Source: Vibrio harveyi NBRC 15634 = ATCC 14126 = KCTC 12724 | GTDB taxonomy: Bacteria; Pseudomonadota; Gammaproteobacteria; Enterobacterales; Vibrionaceae | Length of the DNA stretch: 64,000 nt | Reading direction: 5' to 3' | Assembly: GCF_001591145.1 (NCBI RefSeq) | Contig: NZ_BCUF01000026.1 | Coordinates: 17,959-81,958 of the forward strand | Shown: one piece after another, positions 45,300 through 53,644 of the stretch | Position numbering within the stretch: position 1 is the stretch's first letter | How the letters are laid out: each line of letters opens with the position of its first letter | Program-made: the position numbers and the translations under genes | The notes under the pieces: model-generated | What the model was told of the DNA's origin: nothing | Databases searched by the model: none | What the model saw: the letters and a program-made list of their open reading frames with translations, nothing else

Positions 45300-45500
45300 T
45301 TGAGTGGAGAGAAACCAGATAAAAGAAACGAGACACAAGAATGGGCTGCACTCTATGGAGGCGGGGAAGCTTGGCTTTGAAACTCTACATTTAAGGAAAG
45401 AGTGGATGTAAGTGGCGCTTTTCATTATTAGTATGTTAGGACGTCATCTTCGAGAGGGAGGAACGATCGAGTCGGGGATCTAAAATATTTTCACCGTAGC
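45300..45500. other. Gene-free stretch between gyrB and ibpA
   Basis: After the gyrB terminator I find no credible protein-coding frame, tRNA or rRNA-like sequence up to the ibpA leader. Short purine-rich runs (AAGGAAAGAG, GAGGGAGGAACG) occur but are not followed by usable start codons with long frames. It may hold a small RNA or be decayed sequence; nothing specific can be claimed. Confidence 0.4.
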
Positions 45501-45501
45501 C

Positions 45502-45529
45502 CTTGAAAGCCCATTTTTCGACCTTATAT
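45502..45529 (+). promoter_or_regulatory. Candidate sigma-32 heat-shock promoter upstream of ibpA
   Basis: CTTGAAA (45502-45508), 13-bp spacer, CCTTATAT (45522-45529); the sigma-32 consensus is CTTGAAA-N13-17-CCCCATNT. A second, weaker candidate is CTTGACC (45636-45642) with CCCCGCAC (45661-45668), which would give a shorter leader of roughly 115 bases. Either fits heat-shock control of ibpA. Confidence 0.45.
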
Positions 45530-45723
45530 CTAGTTATGAAGAGGGATGGCTAACTTGCTCAACAAGAGAAGAACAGCGCCTCTGGAATCGCTAAACGAGA
45601 TCGCTCAAGAGAGGATACTCAGTATTAGCACACAACTTGACCCTAGATTCGACATCATGTCCCCGCACCTAAAGAGTAGGTCAGAGGAATGAATCATCGG
45701 ATCCCTTAGCTCGGCGTTTTCTT

Positions 45724-45788
45724 GCATAAATGCGCCACGTGGATGACCCTCATCTGGGCTAAGACTATTGCTTAAAAGAGGATAGATT
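45724..45788 (+). promoter_or_regulatory. ROSE-like RNA thermometer in the ibpA leader
   Basis: The last hairpin pairs CTATTGCTT (45765-45773) with GAGGATAG (45778-45785), enclosing the ribosome-binding GAGGA and leaving one bulged G in the TTGCT strand. That is the hallmark of ROSE elements (UUGCU opposite AGGA) known from ibpA-type genes. Two smaller hairpins lie upstream, GCAT/ATGC (45724-45733) and GATGA/TCATC (45742-45754). The structure should melt on heating and free the start codon. Inferred from sequence and family, not tested. Confidence 0.65.
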
Positions 45789-46226
45789 ATGCGTAATGTA
45801 GATTTCTCACCACTATACCGTAATGCAATTGGCTTCGACCGTCTGTTTAACCTGATGGAAGCAAGCTCTGCGAAAAACACTTCTGGCGGTTACCCTCCAT
45901 ACAACATCGAGCAAAAAGACGAGCACAACTACCGTATTACTATGGCAGTCGCTGGCTTTGCTGAAGATCAGCTCGATTTGACTCAAAACGAAAACATGTT
46001 GATCGTGAAGGGCGAGCGTAAAGCAGAAGAAGGTAAAAACTACGTTTACCAAGGCATTGCAGAGCGCGATTTTGAACGTAAATTCCAACTTGCGGATTAC
46101 GTAAAAGTCGTTGGTGCATCAATGGAAAACGGTCTACTTCATATCGATTTAGTTCGTGAAATTCCAGAAGCGATGCAACCACGTAAGATTGCTATCGGTG
46201 GCAACAACCTGATTGAAAACAGCTAA
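45789..46226 (+). CDS. ibpA: Small heat-shock protein IbpA (Hsp20 family)
   Basis: ATP-independent holdase that coats aggregating proteins and hands them to ClpB and DnaK. 145 residues. It starts MRNVDFSPLYRNAIGFDRLFNLMEA like E. coli IbpA; the alpha-crystallin domain spans about residues 35-125 (NIEQKDEHNYRITMAVAGFAEDQLDL to GLLHIDLVREIP), and the C-terminal extension contains the I-x-I-type anchor RKIAIGG. A single Ibp gene is present, where E. coli has ibpA and ibpB. Probably controlled by sigma-32 and by a leader thermometer; ends at a strong terminator. Confidence 0.95.
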   Translation: MRNVDFSPLYRNAIGFDRLFNLMEASSAKNTSGGYPPYNIEQKDEHNYRITMAVAGFAEDQLDLTQNENMLIVKGERKAEEGKNYVYQGIAERDFERKFQLADYVKVVGASMENGLLHIDLVREIPEAMQPRKIAIGGNNLIENS

Positions 46227-46269
46227 TCAGCTGATGACACTGCAGTTAACCACACGGTTATAGAATGAG

Positions 46270-46309
46270 AAAGAGCGCCTTCCATTATGGAAAAGGGCGC
46301 TCTTTTTAG
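46270..46309. terminator. Terminator between ibpA and avtA
   Basis: GAGCGCC-TTCC and GGAA-(AAG)-GGCGCTC arms around ATTAT (46273-46302), followed by TTTTT. Convergent avtA may also use it. Confidence 0.85.
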
Positions 46310-46378
46310 TTTGGGGTTTTCAAATCCGCTATTTCAAAGCCGTAATTTCAAAGAGAAGAACGGCTGAGTTTAATCGGT

Positions 46379-47632
46379 CTATTTACCTTCGCGGTAAGCC
46401 TTTTCCACTTCTTCTGCGATAATCGCAATGCCTTTTTGCATCATCTCATCGTCTTGAACGTAGTTCATACGCAAGCATTGGTGTGCATGATCCCACTCGT
46501 CTTTCTGACCAATAAAGAAGTATTCACCCGGAACAATCAAGACCCCACGCGCTTTCAAGCGTTGGTACAGTTCCATTGTCGAAATTGGCAGTTCATCAAA
46601 CCATAGCCACAAGAAGATAGCGCCTTCTGGTTTGTGAATACGGAAGCGTTCATCGGTAATCGCTTCTTGGAGCAGTTCAACCGCACGTTGCGACTTCTGT
46701 TTGTAGAACGGCTTAATCACCTCTGAGCTCAGTTTTAGCAGATCGCCTTTACCAATAATGTGGTTTGCCAACGCAGGACCAACACTGCCTGGAGCTAGGC
46801 TGATGATGCCGTTCATATTGGTTAATGCTTGAGTGATTTCTTCACTCGCAATCACAATCCCACAACGCACGCCCGGCAAGCCAAGTTTAGATAGGCTCAT
46901 GCACAGGATGGTGTTTTCATTCCAGAACGGCTCGACATCTTCAAAGATGATATTTGGGAACGGCAGACCGTAGGCGTTATCGATGATTAGCGGAATGTTG
47001 TTCTCACGTGCTAGTTTGTCCAGTTTACGTACTTCTTCGTCTGTCAGTACGTTACCTGTTGGATTGGTTGGGCGAGACGCGCAGATTGCCGCAACAGAGT
47101 CATCGACGGTTAGCTGCTCAAAATCGACGTGGTATTTAAACAGACCGTTATCCAACAGTTCGATCTCTGGGTGGTAAGAGACAAAGATATCTTCATCAAT
47201 GCCTGCGTCACCATAACCGATGTACTCAGGCGCGATAGGCAGTAGCACTTTCTTGTGCGAACCGTCTGGCTGTTTACCTGCCAACAAGTTGAACAAGTAG
47301 AAAAAGCCACTTTGGCTGCCGTTAGTTAGGCTGATGTTTTTCTCAGAAATATCCCAGCCATATGTTTCACGGAATAACTGAGCCAACGCTTTAACGAACG
47401 CGTCTTTGCCCTGCGGACCATCGTAGTTGGCGAGGGCGGCGACGAGCTCCCCACTGGCGAGCATTTCCTCACTGGCTTGGCGAAAGTAATCGAGCATGGC
47501 AGGAATGGCGGCTGGGTTACCTCCACCGAGCATGATGGCACCTGGTGTGCGCAGACCATCATTCAAATCGTCCATTAACTGCGTGATACCTGAATACTGA
47601 TTAAATTTTTCACCAAACTTTGAGAACTGCAT
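46379..47632 (-). CDS. avtA: Valine-pyruvate aminotransferase
   Basis: PLP enzyme of fold type I (transaminase C) that converts valine and pyruvate to 2-oxoisovalerate and alanine, reversibly. 417 residues, as in E. coli. The conserved GGGNPAAIPAM is near residue 37, NYDGPQGKDAF near residue 68, and the PLP lysine is in MSLSKLGLPGVRCG near residue 245. It complements IlvE in this window. It is next to malS on the same strand, the same neighbours as in E. coli, with 229 bp and a terminator between. Confidence 0.95.
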   Translation of the reverse strand: MQFSKFGEKFNQYSGITQLMDDLNDGLRTPGAIMLGGGNPAAIPAMLDYFRQASEEMLASGELVAALANYDGPQGKDAFVKALAQLFRETYGWDISEKNISLTNGSQSGFFYLFNLLAGKQPDGSHKKVLLPIAPEYIGYGDAGIDEDIFVSYHPEIELLDNGLFKYHVDFEQLTVDDSVAAICASRPTNPTGNVLTDEEVRKLDKLARENNIPLIIDNAYGLPFPNIIFEDVEPFWNENTILCMSLSKLGLPGVRCGIVIASEEITQALTNMNGIISLAPGSVGPALANHIIGKGDLLKLSSEVIKPFYKQKSQRAVELLQEAITDERFRIHKPEGAIFLWLWFDELPISTMELYQRLKARGVLIVPGEYFFIGQKDEWDHAHQCLRMNYVQDDEMMQKGIAIIAEEVEKAYREGK

Positions 47633-47813
47633 TTGTCGTTATACCTAATTCATTGTGATTGCTTTGTATATGTTTGTGCCGATGTTTTATCGGCTTATCG
47701 AGTAATCCTTGACCTTACCTCAATGCGTAATTAACGCAAAGTGTGAATTAAGCCGAAAAAGAAAAAAGTGTGTCATCAGACCAGAGGTACGAGATAAAAA
47801 GGCAAAAAGAGCA

Positions 47814-47842
47814 ATAAAAAAGGGAAGCTTATGCTTCCCTTG
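47814..47842 (-). terminator. Terminator of malS
   Basis: GGGAAGC (47822-47828) pairs with GCTTCCC (47833-47839) across TTAT; on the minus strand it is followed by TTTTTTATTG. Confidence 0.85.
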
Positions 47843-47861
47843 CTGGTGGAGAGAGTGTGAT

Positions 47862-49946
47862 TTACTCACCGGTGTAAATAATCAGCACCTTATCGTCTTG
47901 GTATTGGCGTTCGAACGCGTAGTAACCTTCTTGATTGCGAGTGATGTGCTTACCTTGAGCAACCGCTGGGTGGCGTTTACGGAATTCACCCAACTTTTGC
48001 CAATGTTGCAGTAGATCTTCACGCTCGCCATGAATCTTATCCCATGGCATATCTGAGCGTGTGCCTTGGTGAGCATCTGAACCAGTAATGCCAAAATCAC
48101 GAGCTATCTCATCACCGTAATAGATCTGTACTGCACCTGGAGCCAGCATCAGTGCATTTGCGGCACGAGCTTGGTCATCAAAGCTGCGGCTGCGTGCTGA
48201 CCAGAACAGCTGTGTGTCGTGTGAAGATAGGTAGCTCAACACGTTGAACTCAGGATCGGTATTGATGCGCTCTGCATAGCGGCGGTAATCATTATCAAGT
48301 TGAGCGAAACACTTCAGCGCTTTTGGTGCTACATCAGATTGGAACTCGAAGTTGATGATGGAATCGAAGCCGTTATCGAAATACGGGCTCTTCACTACGC
48401 TGTGTGCCCACACTTCACCCGTCATCCAAAAAGGTAGGTCATCCAAGGCTTTGTCTGGGTTGTTTTGCTTCCACTGGGCAAGCGCTTGAGTGGTGCTGGC
48501 TTTCAACTCTGCCCACGCTTCCATTTCAACGTGTTTAGCGGTGTCGACACGGAAGCCGTCAATGCCGTAGTCGCGCACCCAATCGGATAACCAGGTAATC
48601 AGGTGTTCACGTGGGGTTTGCAGCTCATCTTGCGCATTGGTGTCTTTATTGCGGAAGAAGTTTGGTAATCCGGTTTTCTGAGTCGATTCGGTTTTGAGAT
48701 CCGGTAGGTAGTTCAAAGACATGGTGATGTCGTTGTAGCCCGGAGCATCGTAGTCACCAATGTCGGTGCGGATCCAATCTTTGCCCCACCATTTATCCCA
48801 CGCTTCGCTATCACCGTATTTGATGTAGTCGTTGAAGCTGTGCCAGCTTTGTCCTGATTTTGGCTGCCAGTCGGTCCATTTTTCACCAAGGACTTCTTTG
48901 GCTTCTTGGTCATCAAGGTAAAGCTGACCAAATCCGAATTCCTGCATGTCTGCTAATGTCGCATAACCTGTGTGGTTCATGACTACATCCCAAATCACGC
49001 GAATGCCTTTCTTGTGGGCAGTATCGACGAAGGTTCTGAGTTCATCTTCGGTACCCATGTTGGCATCAAGCTTGGTCCAATCTTGGTGATAGTAGCCGTG
49101 GTAGCCATAGTGCTTAAAGTCGCCTTTATCGCCGCCGCCAACCCAGCCGTGGATCTGTTCCAGTGGTGAAGTTATCCAGATAGCATTCACACCAAGTGAT
49201 TCGATGTAATCGAGTTTTTTCGTTAGACCCGCTAAGTCACCACCGTGGAAGGTACCAATCTCATATTTTCCGTCTTTGCTGCGACCGTAGCTGTTGTCGT
49301 TGTCTGGGTTGCCATTGTAGAAGCGGTCAGTCATGACGAAGTACACCGTTGCGTTATCCCAACTGAACGGTTTATCGGCTTGCTGTTCAACTTCTTCTAG
49401 CAGCAATAGACCTTGGCTCATAGGACCCGGTTGCATGGTGACGCTGCCATTGGCGACTGTGGCTTCTTGTCCGGTTAAGGCATCACGAACGACAGTGCCA
49501 TCATTAAAGGTTTGAGCAACGTTGATGGTTTTTGGCGCGTCAGTTGCGACAGGGCAAGAGTAGGTGATGTCCTGACTCAGCTTTGGTTTGATTTTGACCG
49601 TCAGCTCGTTGGTGGTTGGATTGAGCGTAAATTGATAGGTATTGGCTTTGAAGATGCGCAGCGGCATTTGTGCATCAGTGGCGCAGTTATCCATTTTTAA
49701 TGGACGATTGAACTTGATGCGATCTTCTTCTGCTAGGGCAAAGCTACTGCCACAGCTTTGCTTGCTGTCAGCAATGGTAAAGGTATAACTGCCTTTTTCG
49801 AGTTTTTGCTCGGCGATAAGTAAGCCTTGTGAGTTTTCTTCAAAAACAGCGGTGTCATCACCAACGCTTAATACGATGGCATTTTCTGGAATCTGGCTGC
49901 AGGCGCTCAGTAGACCGATAGAGAGTGCGAGAATTGTTTTTTTCAT
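47862..49946 (-). CDS. malS: Exported alpha-amylase MalS (GH13), probable lipoprotein
   Basis: Hydrolyses alpha-1,4-glucans and maltodextrins outside the cytoplasm. 694 residues, slightly longer than E. coli MalS (676). The N-terminus MKKTILALSIGLLSACSQIPEN carries a lipobox (LSAC), so the mature enzyme is probably lipid-anchored, whereas E. coli MalS is soluble in the periplasm. An N-terminal beta domain precedes the GH13 barrel, which begins about residue 195. Barrel motifs are DVVMNHTG, GFRVDTAKHVE (nucleophile Asp), TGEVWAH (acid Glu) and LSSHDTQLFW (transition-state Asp), all intact. Next to avtA, as in E. coli. Confidence 0.92.
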   Translation of the reverse strand: MKKTILALSIGLLSACSQIPENAIVLSVGDDTAVFEENSQGLLIAEQKLEKGSYTFTIADSKQSCGSSFALAEEDRIKFNRPLKMDNCATDAQMPLRIFKANTYQFTLNPTTNELTVKIKPKLSQDITYSCPVATDAPKTINVAQTFNDGTVVRDALTGQEATVANGSVTMQPGPMSQGLLLLEEVEQQADKPFSWDNATVYFVMTDRFYNGNPDNDNSYGRSKDGKYEIGTFHGGDLAGLTKKLDYIESLGVNAIWITSPLEQIHGWVGGGDKGDFKHYGYHGYYHQDWTKLDANMGTEDELRTFVDTAHKKGIRVIWDVVMNHTGYATLADMQEFGFGQLYLDDQEAKEVLGEKWTDWQPKSGQSWHSFNDYIKYGDSEAWDKWWGKDWIRTDIGDYDAPGYNDITMSLNYLPDLKTESTQKTGLPNFFRNKDTNAQDELQTPREHLITWLSDWVRDYGIDGFRVDTAKHVEMEAWAELKASTTQALAQWKQNNPDKALDDLPFWMTGEVWAHSVVKSPYFDNGFDSIINFEFQSDVAPKALKCFAQLDNDYRRYAERINTDPEFNVLSYLSSHDTQLFWSARSRSFDDQARAANALMLAPGAVQIYYGDEIARDFGITGSDAHQGTRSDMPWDKIHGEREDLLQHWQKLGEFRKRHPAVAQGKHITRNQEGYYAFERQYQDDKVLIIYTGE

Positions 49947-50102
49947 TGTGTCCTTCCCCCGAATAAACAGTCCAGTTATAGCAAAACTGTGCCTCTACAA
50001 TCCGAGCTCTACACCAACAAGTTAAACGCGTCTCACCCTACAAATTTTAGTCTTGTTCACAAAATGAATAATAAGCGTCACCTTCATCGGTTTGAAGGCA
50101 AC

Positions 50103-50131
50103 AAAAAAGGGAAGCATCTGCTTCCCTTTTA
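50103..50131 (-). terminator. Terminator of glyQS
   Basis: GGGAAGCA (50109-50116) pairs with TGCTTCCC (50119-50126) across TC; T-run on the minus strand. Nearly the same hairpin sequence as the malS terminator 2.3 kb away. Confidence 0.87.
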
Positions 50132-50163
50132 CTTATTTCTTAATCACTTCTAAGAGTAATGAA

Positions 50164-52230
50164 TTACTTTTGAAGCAAAGAAATGTCTGCGATCTGTAGG
50201 AACAGGTTACGCAGGTTGTTCAGTAGTGTCAGACGGTTCTTCTTAAGTGCTTCGTCGTCTGCCATTACCATTACGTTATCAAAGAACGCATCAACTGGTT
50301 CACGTAGGTCAGCTAGCTTGCTTAGGGCTTCTTGGTAGTTACCTGTAGCAAATGCTGGCTCAAGCGCTTCCGTCATTACTTCAACGCTTTCTGCTAGTGC
50401 TTTCTCTGCGTCTTCTTGTAGAAGTGCTAGGTCGATGTCTGCTGCTAGTTCGCCGTCGAATTTCGCTAGGATGTTACCTACACGTTTGTTCGCTGCTGCT
50501 AGAGACTCTGCTGCTTCTAGTTCACGGAAGTGAGAAACCGCTTTAACACGTTGGTCGAAGTCTGCTGGTTTCGTCGGACGACGCGCTAGAACCGCTTGAA
50601 TGATGTCTACGCTGAAGCCTTCGTCTTGGTACCAAGCACGGAAACGACCAAGCATGAACTCGATAACGTCTTGTTCAACGTTGTCGTTGGTTAGGCGGTC
50701 GCCAAACAGTGACTTCGCTTTCGCTACTAGGTCAACAAGATCTAGGTTGTAGCCGTATTCAACGATGATACGTAGTACACCTAGAGATGCGCGGCGTAGT
50801 GCGAATGGGTCGCTGCCTTTAGGTGCTTGACCAATACCGAAGATACCTACGATAGTGTCTAGCTTGTCTGCCATTGCAACTGCAGTTGAAACACCGTTTG
50901 ATGGCAGTTCATCACCTGCGAAACGAGGCATGTATTGCTCGTTCAGTGCTACTGCAACTTCTTCTGCTTCACCGTCGTGACGAGCATAGTGCATACCCAT
51001 AACACCTTGAGTATCCGTGAATTCGAATACCATTGAGGTCATTAGGTCACATTTTGCTAGTAGGCCAGCACGCTTTGATTTCTCAACGTCAGCACCGATT
51101 TGCTCAGCAATGTAGCCAGCAAGTTCTGTGATGCGGTCTGTTTTGTCTTTGATCGTACCCAGTTGCTTTTGGAAGATCGCTTGCTCTAGTTCAGGCAGAC
51201 GGTCGATAAGCGGACGCTTACGGTCTGTGTTGAAGAAGAACTCTGCGTCAGCAAGACGAGGACGAACCACTTTCTCGTTACCTTCGATTACGTAACGAGG
51301 CTCTTTTGATTCGATGTTCGATACGAAGATGAAGTTAGGTAGTAGCTTCTTGTTTTCGTCGTAAACAGGGAAGTATTTTTGGTCACCTTTCATGGTGTAA
51401 ACCAACGCTTCAGAAGGTACTTTTAGGAACTCTTCTTCAAACTTCGCTGTTAGTACCACTGGCCATTCAACCAGAGACGTTACTTCTTCTACTAGGTCAT
51501 CTTCTAGGTCAGCGATACCGCCAACCGCTGCTGCTGCTTTTTGTGCGTCAGCTAGGATGATTGCTTTACGCGCTTCGTAATCTGCCATTACTTTACCGCG
51601 CTCTTCTAAGATCGCAGGGTATTGTTCAGCAGAATCGATAGTGAACTCTTGCTCACCCATGAAGCGGTGACCACGGATAGTGCGGTCTGAAGCGACACCA
51701 AGGATCTCGCCTTCGATTAGGTCGCTGCCCATTAGCATGGTTAGCGTCTTAACTGGACGGATAAATTGAGTCGTTTTGTTACCCCAGCGCATTGGTTTTG
51801 CGATAGGTAGGTTTGCTAGTGCTTTCGCTGCAAGTTCAACTACGATCTCAGACGTTGGCTGACCTTTCACTTCTTGTTTGAACAGTAGCCATTCACCTTT
51901 GTCTGTTACCATGCGCTCTGCTTGGTCAACCGTGATGCCACAACCGCGTGCCCAGCCTTGAGCCGCTTTTGTTGGGTTGCCTTCCGCGTCAAACGCAGCA
52001 GAAACCGCAGGACCACGTTTTTCAACAACTTTGTCAGACTGGCTGTCTGCTAGTGCTGTTACTTTAAGTGCAAGACGACGAGGTGCCGCGAACCATTTTA
52101 CGCCTTCATGAGCAAGCTCAGCGCCTTTTAGTTCTGCTTCGAAGTTTGCTGCGAATGCTTCAGCTAGAGTGCGAAGTTGCGTTGGTGGTAGCTCTTCTGT
52201 ACCTAGCTCGATTAGAAATTCTTTTGCCAT
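50164..52230 (-). CDS. glyS: Glycyl-tRNA synthetase beta subunit
   Basis: tRNA-binding subunit of the alpha2-beta2 glycyl-tRNA synthetase of the bacterial type. 688 residues (E. coli 689). It opens MAKEFLIELGTEELPPTQLRTL, contains the HD-like domain around residues 320-400 and an anticodon-binding region at the C-terminus (DNVMVMADDEALKKNRLTLLNNL). It lies 13 bp behind glyQ and is the last gene of the operon. Confidence 0.97.
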   Translation of the reverse strand: MAKEFLIELGTEELPPTQLRTLAEAFAANFEAELKGAELAHEGVKWFAAPRRLALKVTALADSQSDKVVEKRGPAVSAAFDAEGNPTKAAQGWARGCGITVDQAERMVTDKGEWLLFKQEVKGQPTSEIVVELAAKALANLPIAKPMRWGNKTTQFIRPVKTLTMLMGSDLIEGEILGVASDRTIRGHRFMGEQEFTIDSAEQYPAILEERGKVMADYEARKAIILADAQKAAAAVGGIADLEDDLVEEVTSLVEWPVVLTAKFEEEFLKVPSEALVYTMKGDQKYFPVYDENKKLLPNFIFVSNIESKEPRYVIEGNEKVVRPRLADAEFFFNTDRKRPLIDRLPELEQAIFQKQLGTIKDKTDRITELAGYIAEQIGADVEKSKRAGLLAKCDLMTSMVFEFTDTQGVMGMHYARHDGEAEEVAVALNEQYMPRFAGDELPSNGVSTAVAMADKLDTIVGIFGIGQAPKGSDPFALRRASLGVLRIIVEYGYNLDLVDLVAKAKSLFGDRLTNDNVEQDVIEFMLGRFRAWYQDEGFSVDIIQAVLARRPTKPADFDQRVKAVSHFRELEAAESLAAANKRVGNILAKFDGELAADIDLALLQEDAEKALAESVEVMTEALEPAFATGNYQEALSKLADLREPVDAFFDNVMVMADDEALKKNRLTLLNNLRNLFLQIADISLLQK

Positions 52231-52243
52231 GTTACTCTACCCC

Positions 52244-53161
52244 TTACGCTTGTTCTTTCTTACACATTGGGAAGCCAAGAGCTTCACGCGATGCGTAGTA
52301 TGCTTCTGCAACTGCTTTCGTCAGGTTGCGGATGCGTAGGATGTAACGTTGGCGTTCAGTTACTGAGATCGCTTTACGTGCGTCTAGTAGGTTGAATGCG
52401 TGACCAGCTTTTAGGATACGCTCATAAGCAGGTAGTGGCAGTGGCTTTTCAAGCTCAAGCAGCTCTTTACACTCTTTTTCGCACTGTTCGAAGAAACCAA
52501 ATAGGAAGTCAACGTCTGCGTGCTCGAAGTTGTAAGTCGATTGCTCTACTTCGTTTTGGTGGAAGATGTCACCGTAAGTCACTTTGCTGCCGTCTGGTGC
52601 GATGTTCCAAACTAGGTCGTAAACAGAGTCTACTTCTTGGATGTACATTGCTAGACGTTCGATACCGTAAGTGATCTCACCAGTGACTGGCTTACACTCA
52701 AGACCGCCAACTTGTTGGAAGTAAGTAAACTGAGTCACTTCCATGCCGTTTAGCCAAACTTCCCAGCCTAGACCCCATGCGCCTAGTGTTGGGTTTTCCC
52801 AGTTGTCTTCTACGAAACGGATGTCGTGAACAAGTGGGTCAATACCAAGTACTTCTAGAGAACCTAGGTACAACTCTTGGATATTGTCTGGTGATGGTTT
52901 TAGCGCTACTTGGAATTGGTAGTAGTGCTGTAGACGGTTAGGGTTTTCACCGTAACGACCATCGGTAGGACGACGTGAAGGTTGTACGTAAGCTGTAGAC
53001 ATTGGCTCTGGGCCAAGTGCTCGTAGACATGTCATTGGATGAGAGGTGCCCGCACCCACTTCCATATCTAGCGGTTGAACAATGGTACAACCATTTTGAG
53101 CCCAATAATCCTGCAGCGCGAGGATCATTCCCTGGAAGGTTTTGATATCGTATTTTTGCAT
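52244..53161 (-). CDS. glyQ: Glycyl-tRNA synthetase alpha subunit
   Basis: Catalytic subunit of glycyl-tRNA synthetase; activates glycine with ATP. 305 residues. Class II motifs are seen: motif 2 in the PSRRPTDGRYGENPNRLQHYYQ segment near residue 62, and motif 3-like sequence ITYGIERLAMYIQE near residue 170. The start MQKYDIKTFQGMILALQDYWAQ is conserved. First gene of glyQS, divergent from mneA across a 483-bp spacer. Confidence 0.97.
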   Translation of the reverse strand: MQKYDIKTFQGMILALQDYWAQNGCTIVQPLDMEVGAGTSHPMTCLRALGPEPMSTAYVQPSRRPTDGRYGENPNRLQHYYQFQVALKPSPDNIQELYLGSLEVLGIDPLVHDIRFVEDNWENPTLGAWGLGWEVWLNGMEVTQFTYFQQVGGLECKPVTGEITYGIERLAMYIQEVDSVYDLVWNIAPDGSKVTYGDIFHQNEVEQSTYNFEHADVDFLFGFFEQCEKECKELLELEKPLPLPAYERILKAGHAFNLLDARKAISVTERQRYILRIRNLTKAVAEAYYASREALGFPMCKKEQA

Positions 53162-53406
53162 AAGTCAGGTTCGCGCGATTCTCTTATTACTTGTGAATTC
53201 GTCTCTTTTGCTGGGTTTTATAGCCTCAACAATAGCGATTCAAAGTAATTACGGTTGAATAAAATAACAATCAAGTATACCCAGATATTGAGCATGGGAG
53301 TAGAGCTAATCTTGATTAATTCGTGGGCAATTTTCTCCTTTAATGGATTTTTACCGCTTTATCTGCTGAATTTTTCCTAAAAGGGAGTTTTCACTGGCTT
53401 TCACTC
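53162..53406. other. Left half of the glyQ-mneA divergent spacer
   Basis: AT-rich stretch expected to hold the leftward glyQ promoter. I see no reading frame, tRNA or clear operator in it. Confidence 0.4.
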
Positions 53407-53435
53407 TTGAGGTGATGAGCAAAGGTGGCTAGAAT
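53407..53435 (+). promoter_or_regulatory. Candidate sigma-70 promoter of mneA
   Basis: TTGAGG (53407-53412), 17-bp spacer, TAGAAT (53430-53435). The predicted start near 53442 coincides with the 5' edge of the riboswitch aptamer. Confidence 0.6.
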
Positions 53436-53440
53436 TGCGC

Positions 53441-53640
53441 CTGTCTTTGGGGAGTAGCTTACTCGATGAAATGCCTATTTCATCTGGTTCGTTCGTCAAC
53501 ATAATTGGTGCAAAATCACCATGGCGTTCGAGACTCATCAACCCGATGAGTTTAGCAAGACCTTAGACAAATCATCATGAACCGGGGTGGGGCGTGAGAT
53601 TTGTCTTAGGTTAAAAATAATTATCCCGCCCCAATGAGCA
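53441..53640 (+). promoter_or_regulatory. yybP-ykoY manganese riboswitch in the mneA leader
   Basis: The aptamer core GGGGAGTAGC (53449-53458) is the signature of the yybP-ykoY family, which senses Mn2+. P1 can form between TGTCT (53442-53446) and AGACA (53565-53569). The 3' P1 strand CCTTAGACAAAT (53561-53572) can instead pair with ATTTGTCTTAGG (53599-53610), and TGGGGCG (53588-53594) can pair with CGCCCCA (53627-53633), giving two exclusive folds. No T-tract follows, so the switch may act on translation. The gene behind it is the manganese exporter, as expected. Confidence 0.88.
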
Positions 53641-53644
53641 TGTC

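Noticed and set aside
45731..45746. Second parS candidate around CCACGTGG in the ibpA leader
   Set aside because: Only 12 of 16 positions match the parS consensus; the core palindrome more likely belongs to leader structure.
45605..45880. 91-codon minus-strand frame over the ibpA leader
   Set aside because: Overlaps the ibpA start and its thermometer; no start signal or conserved pattern.
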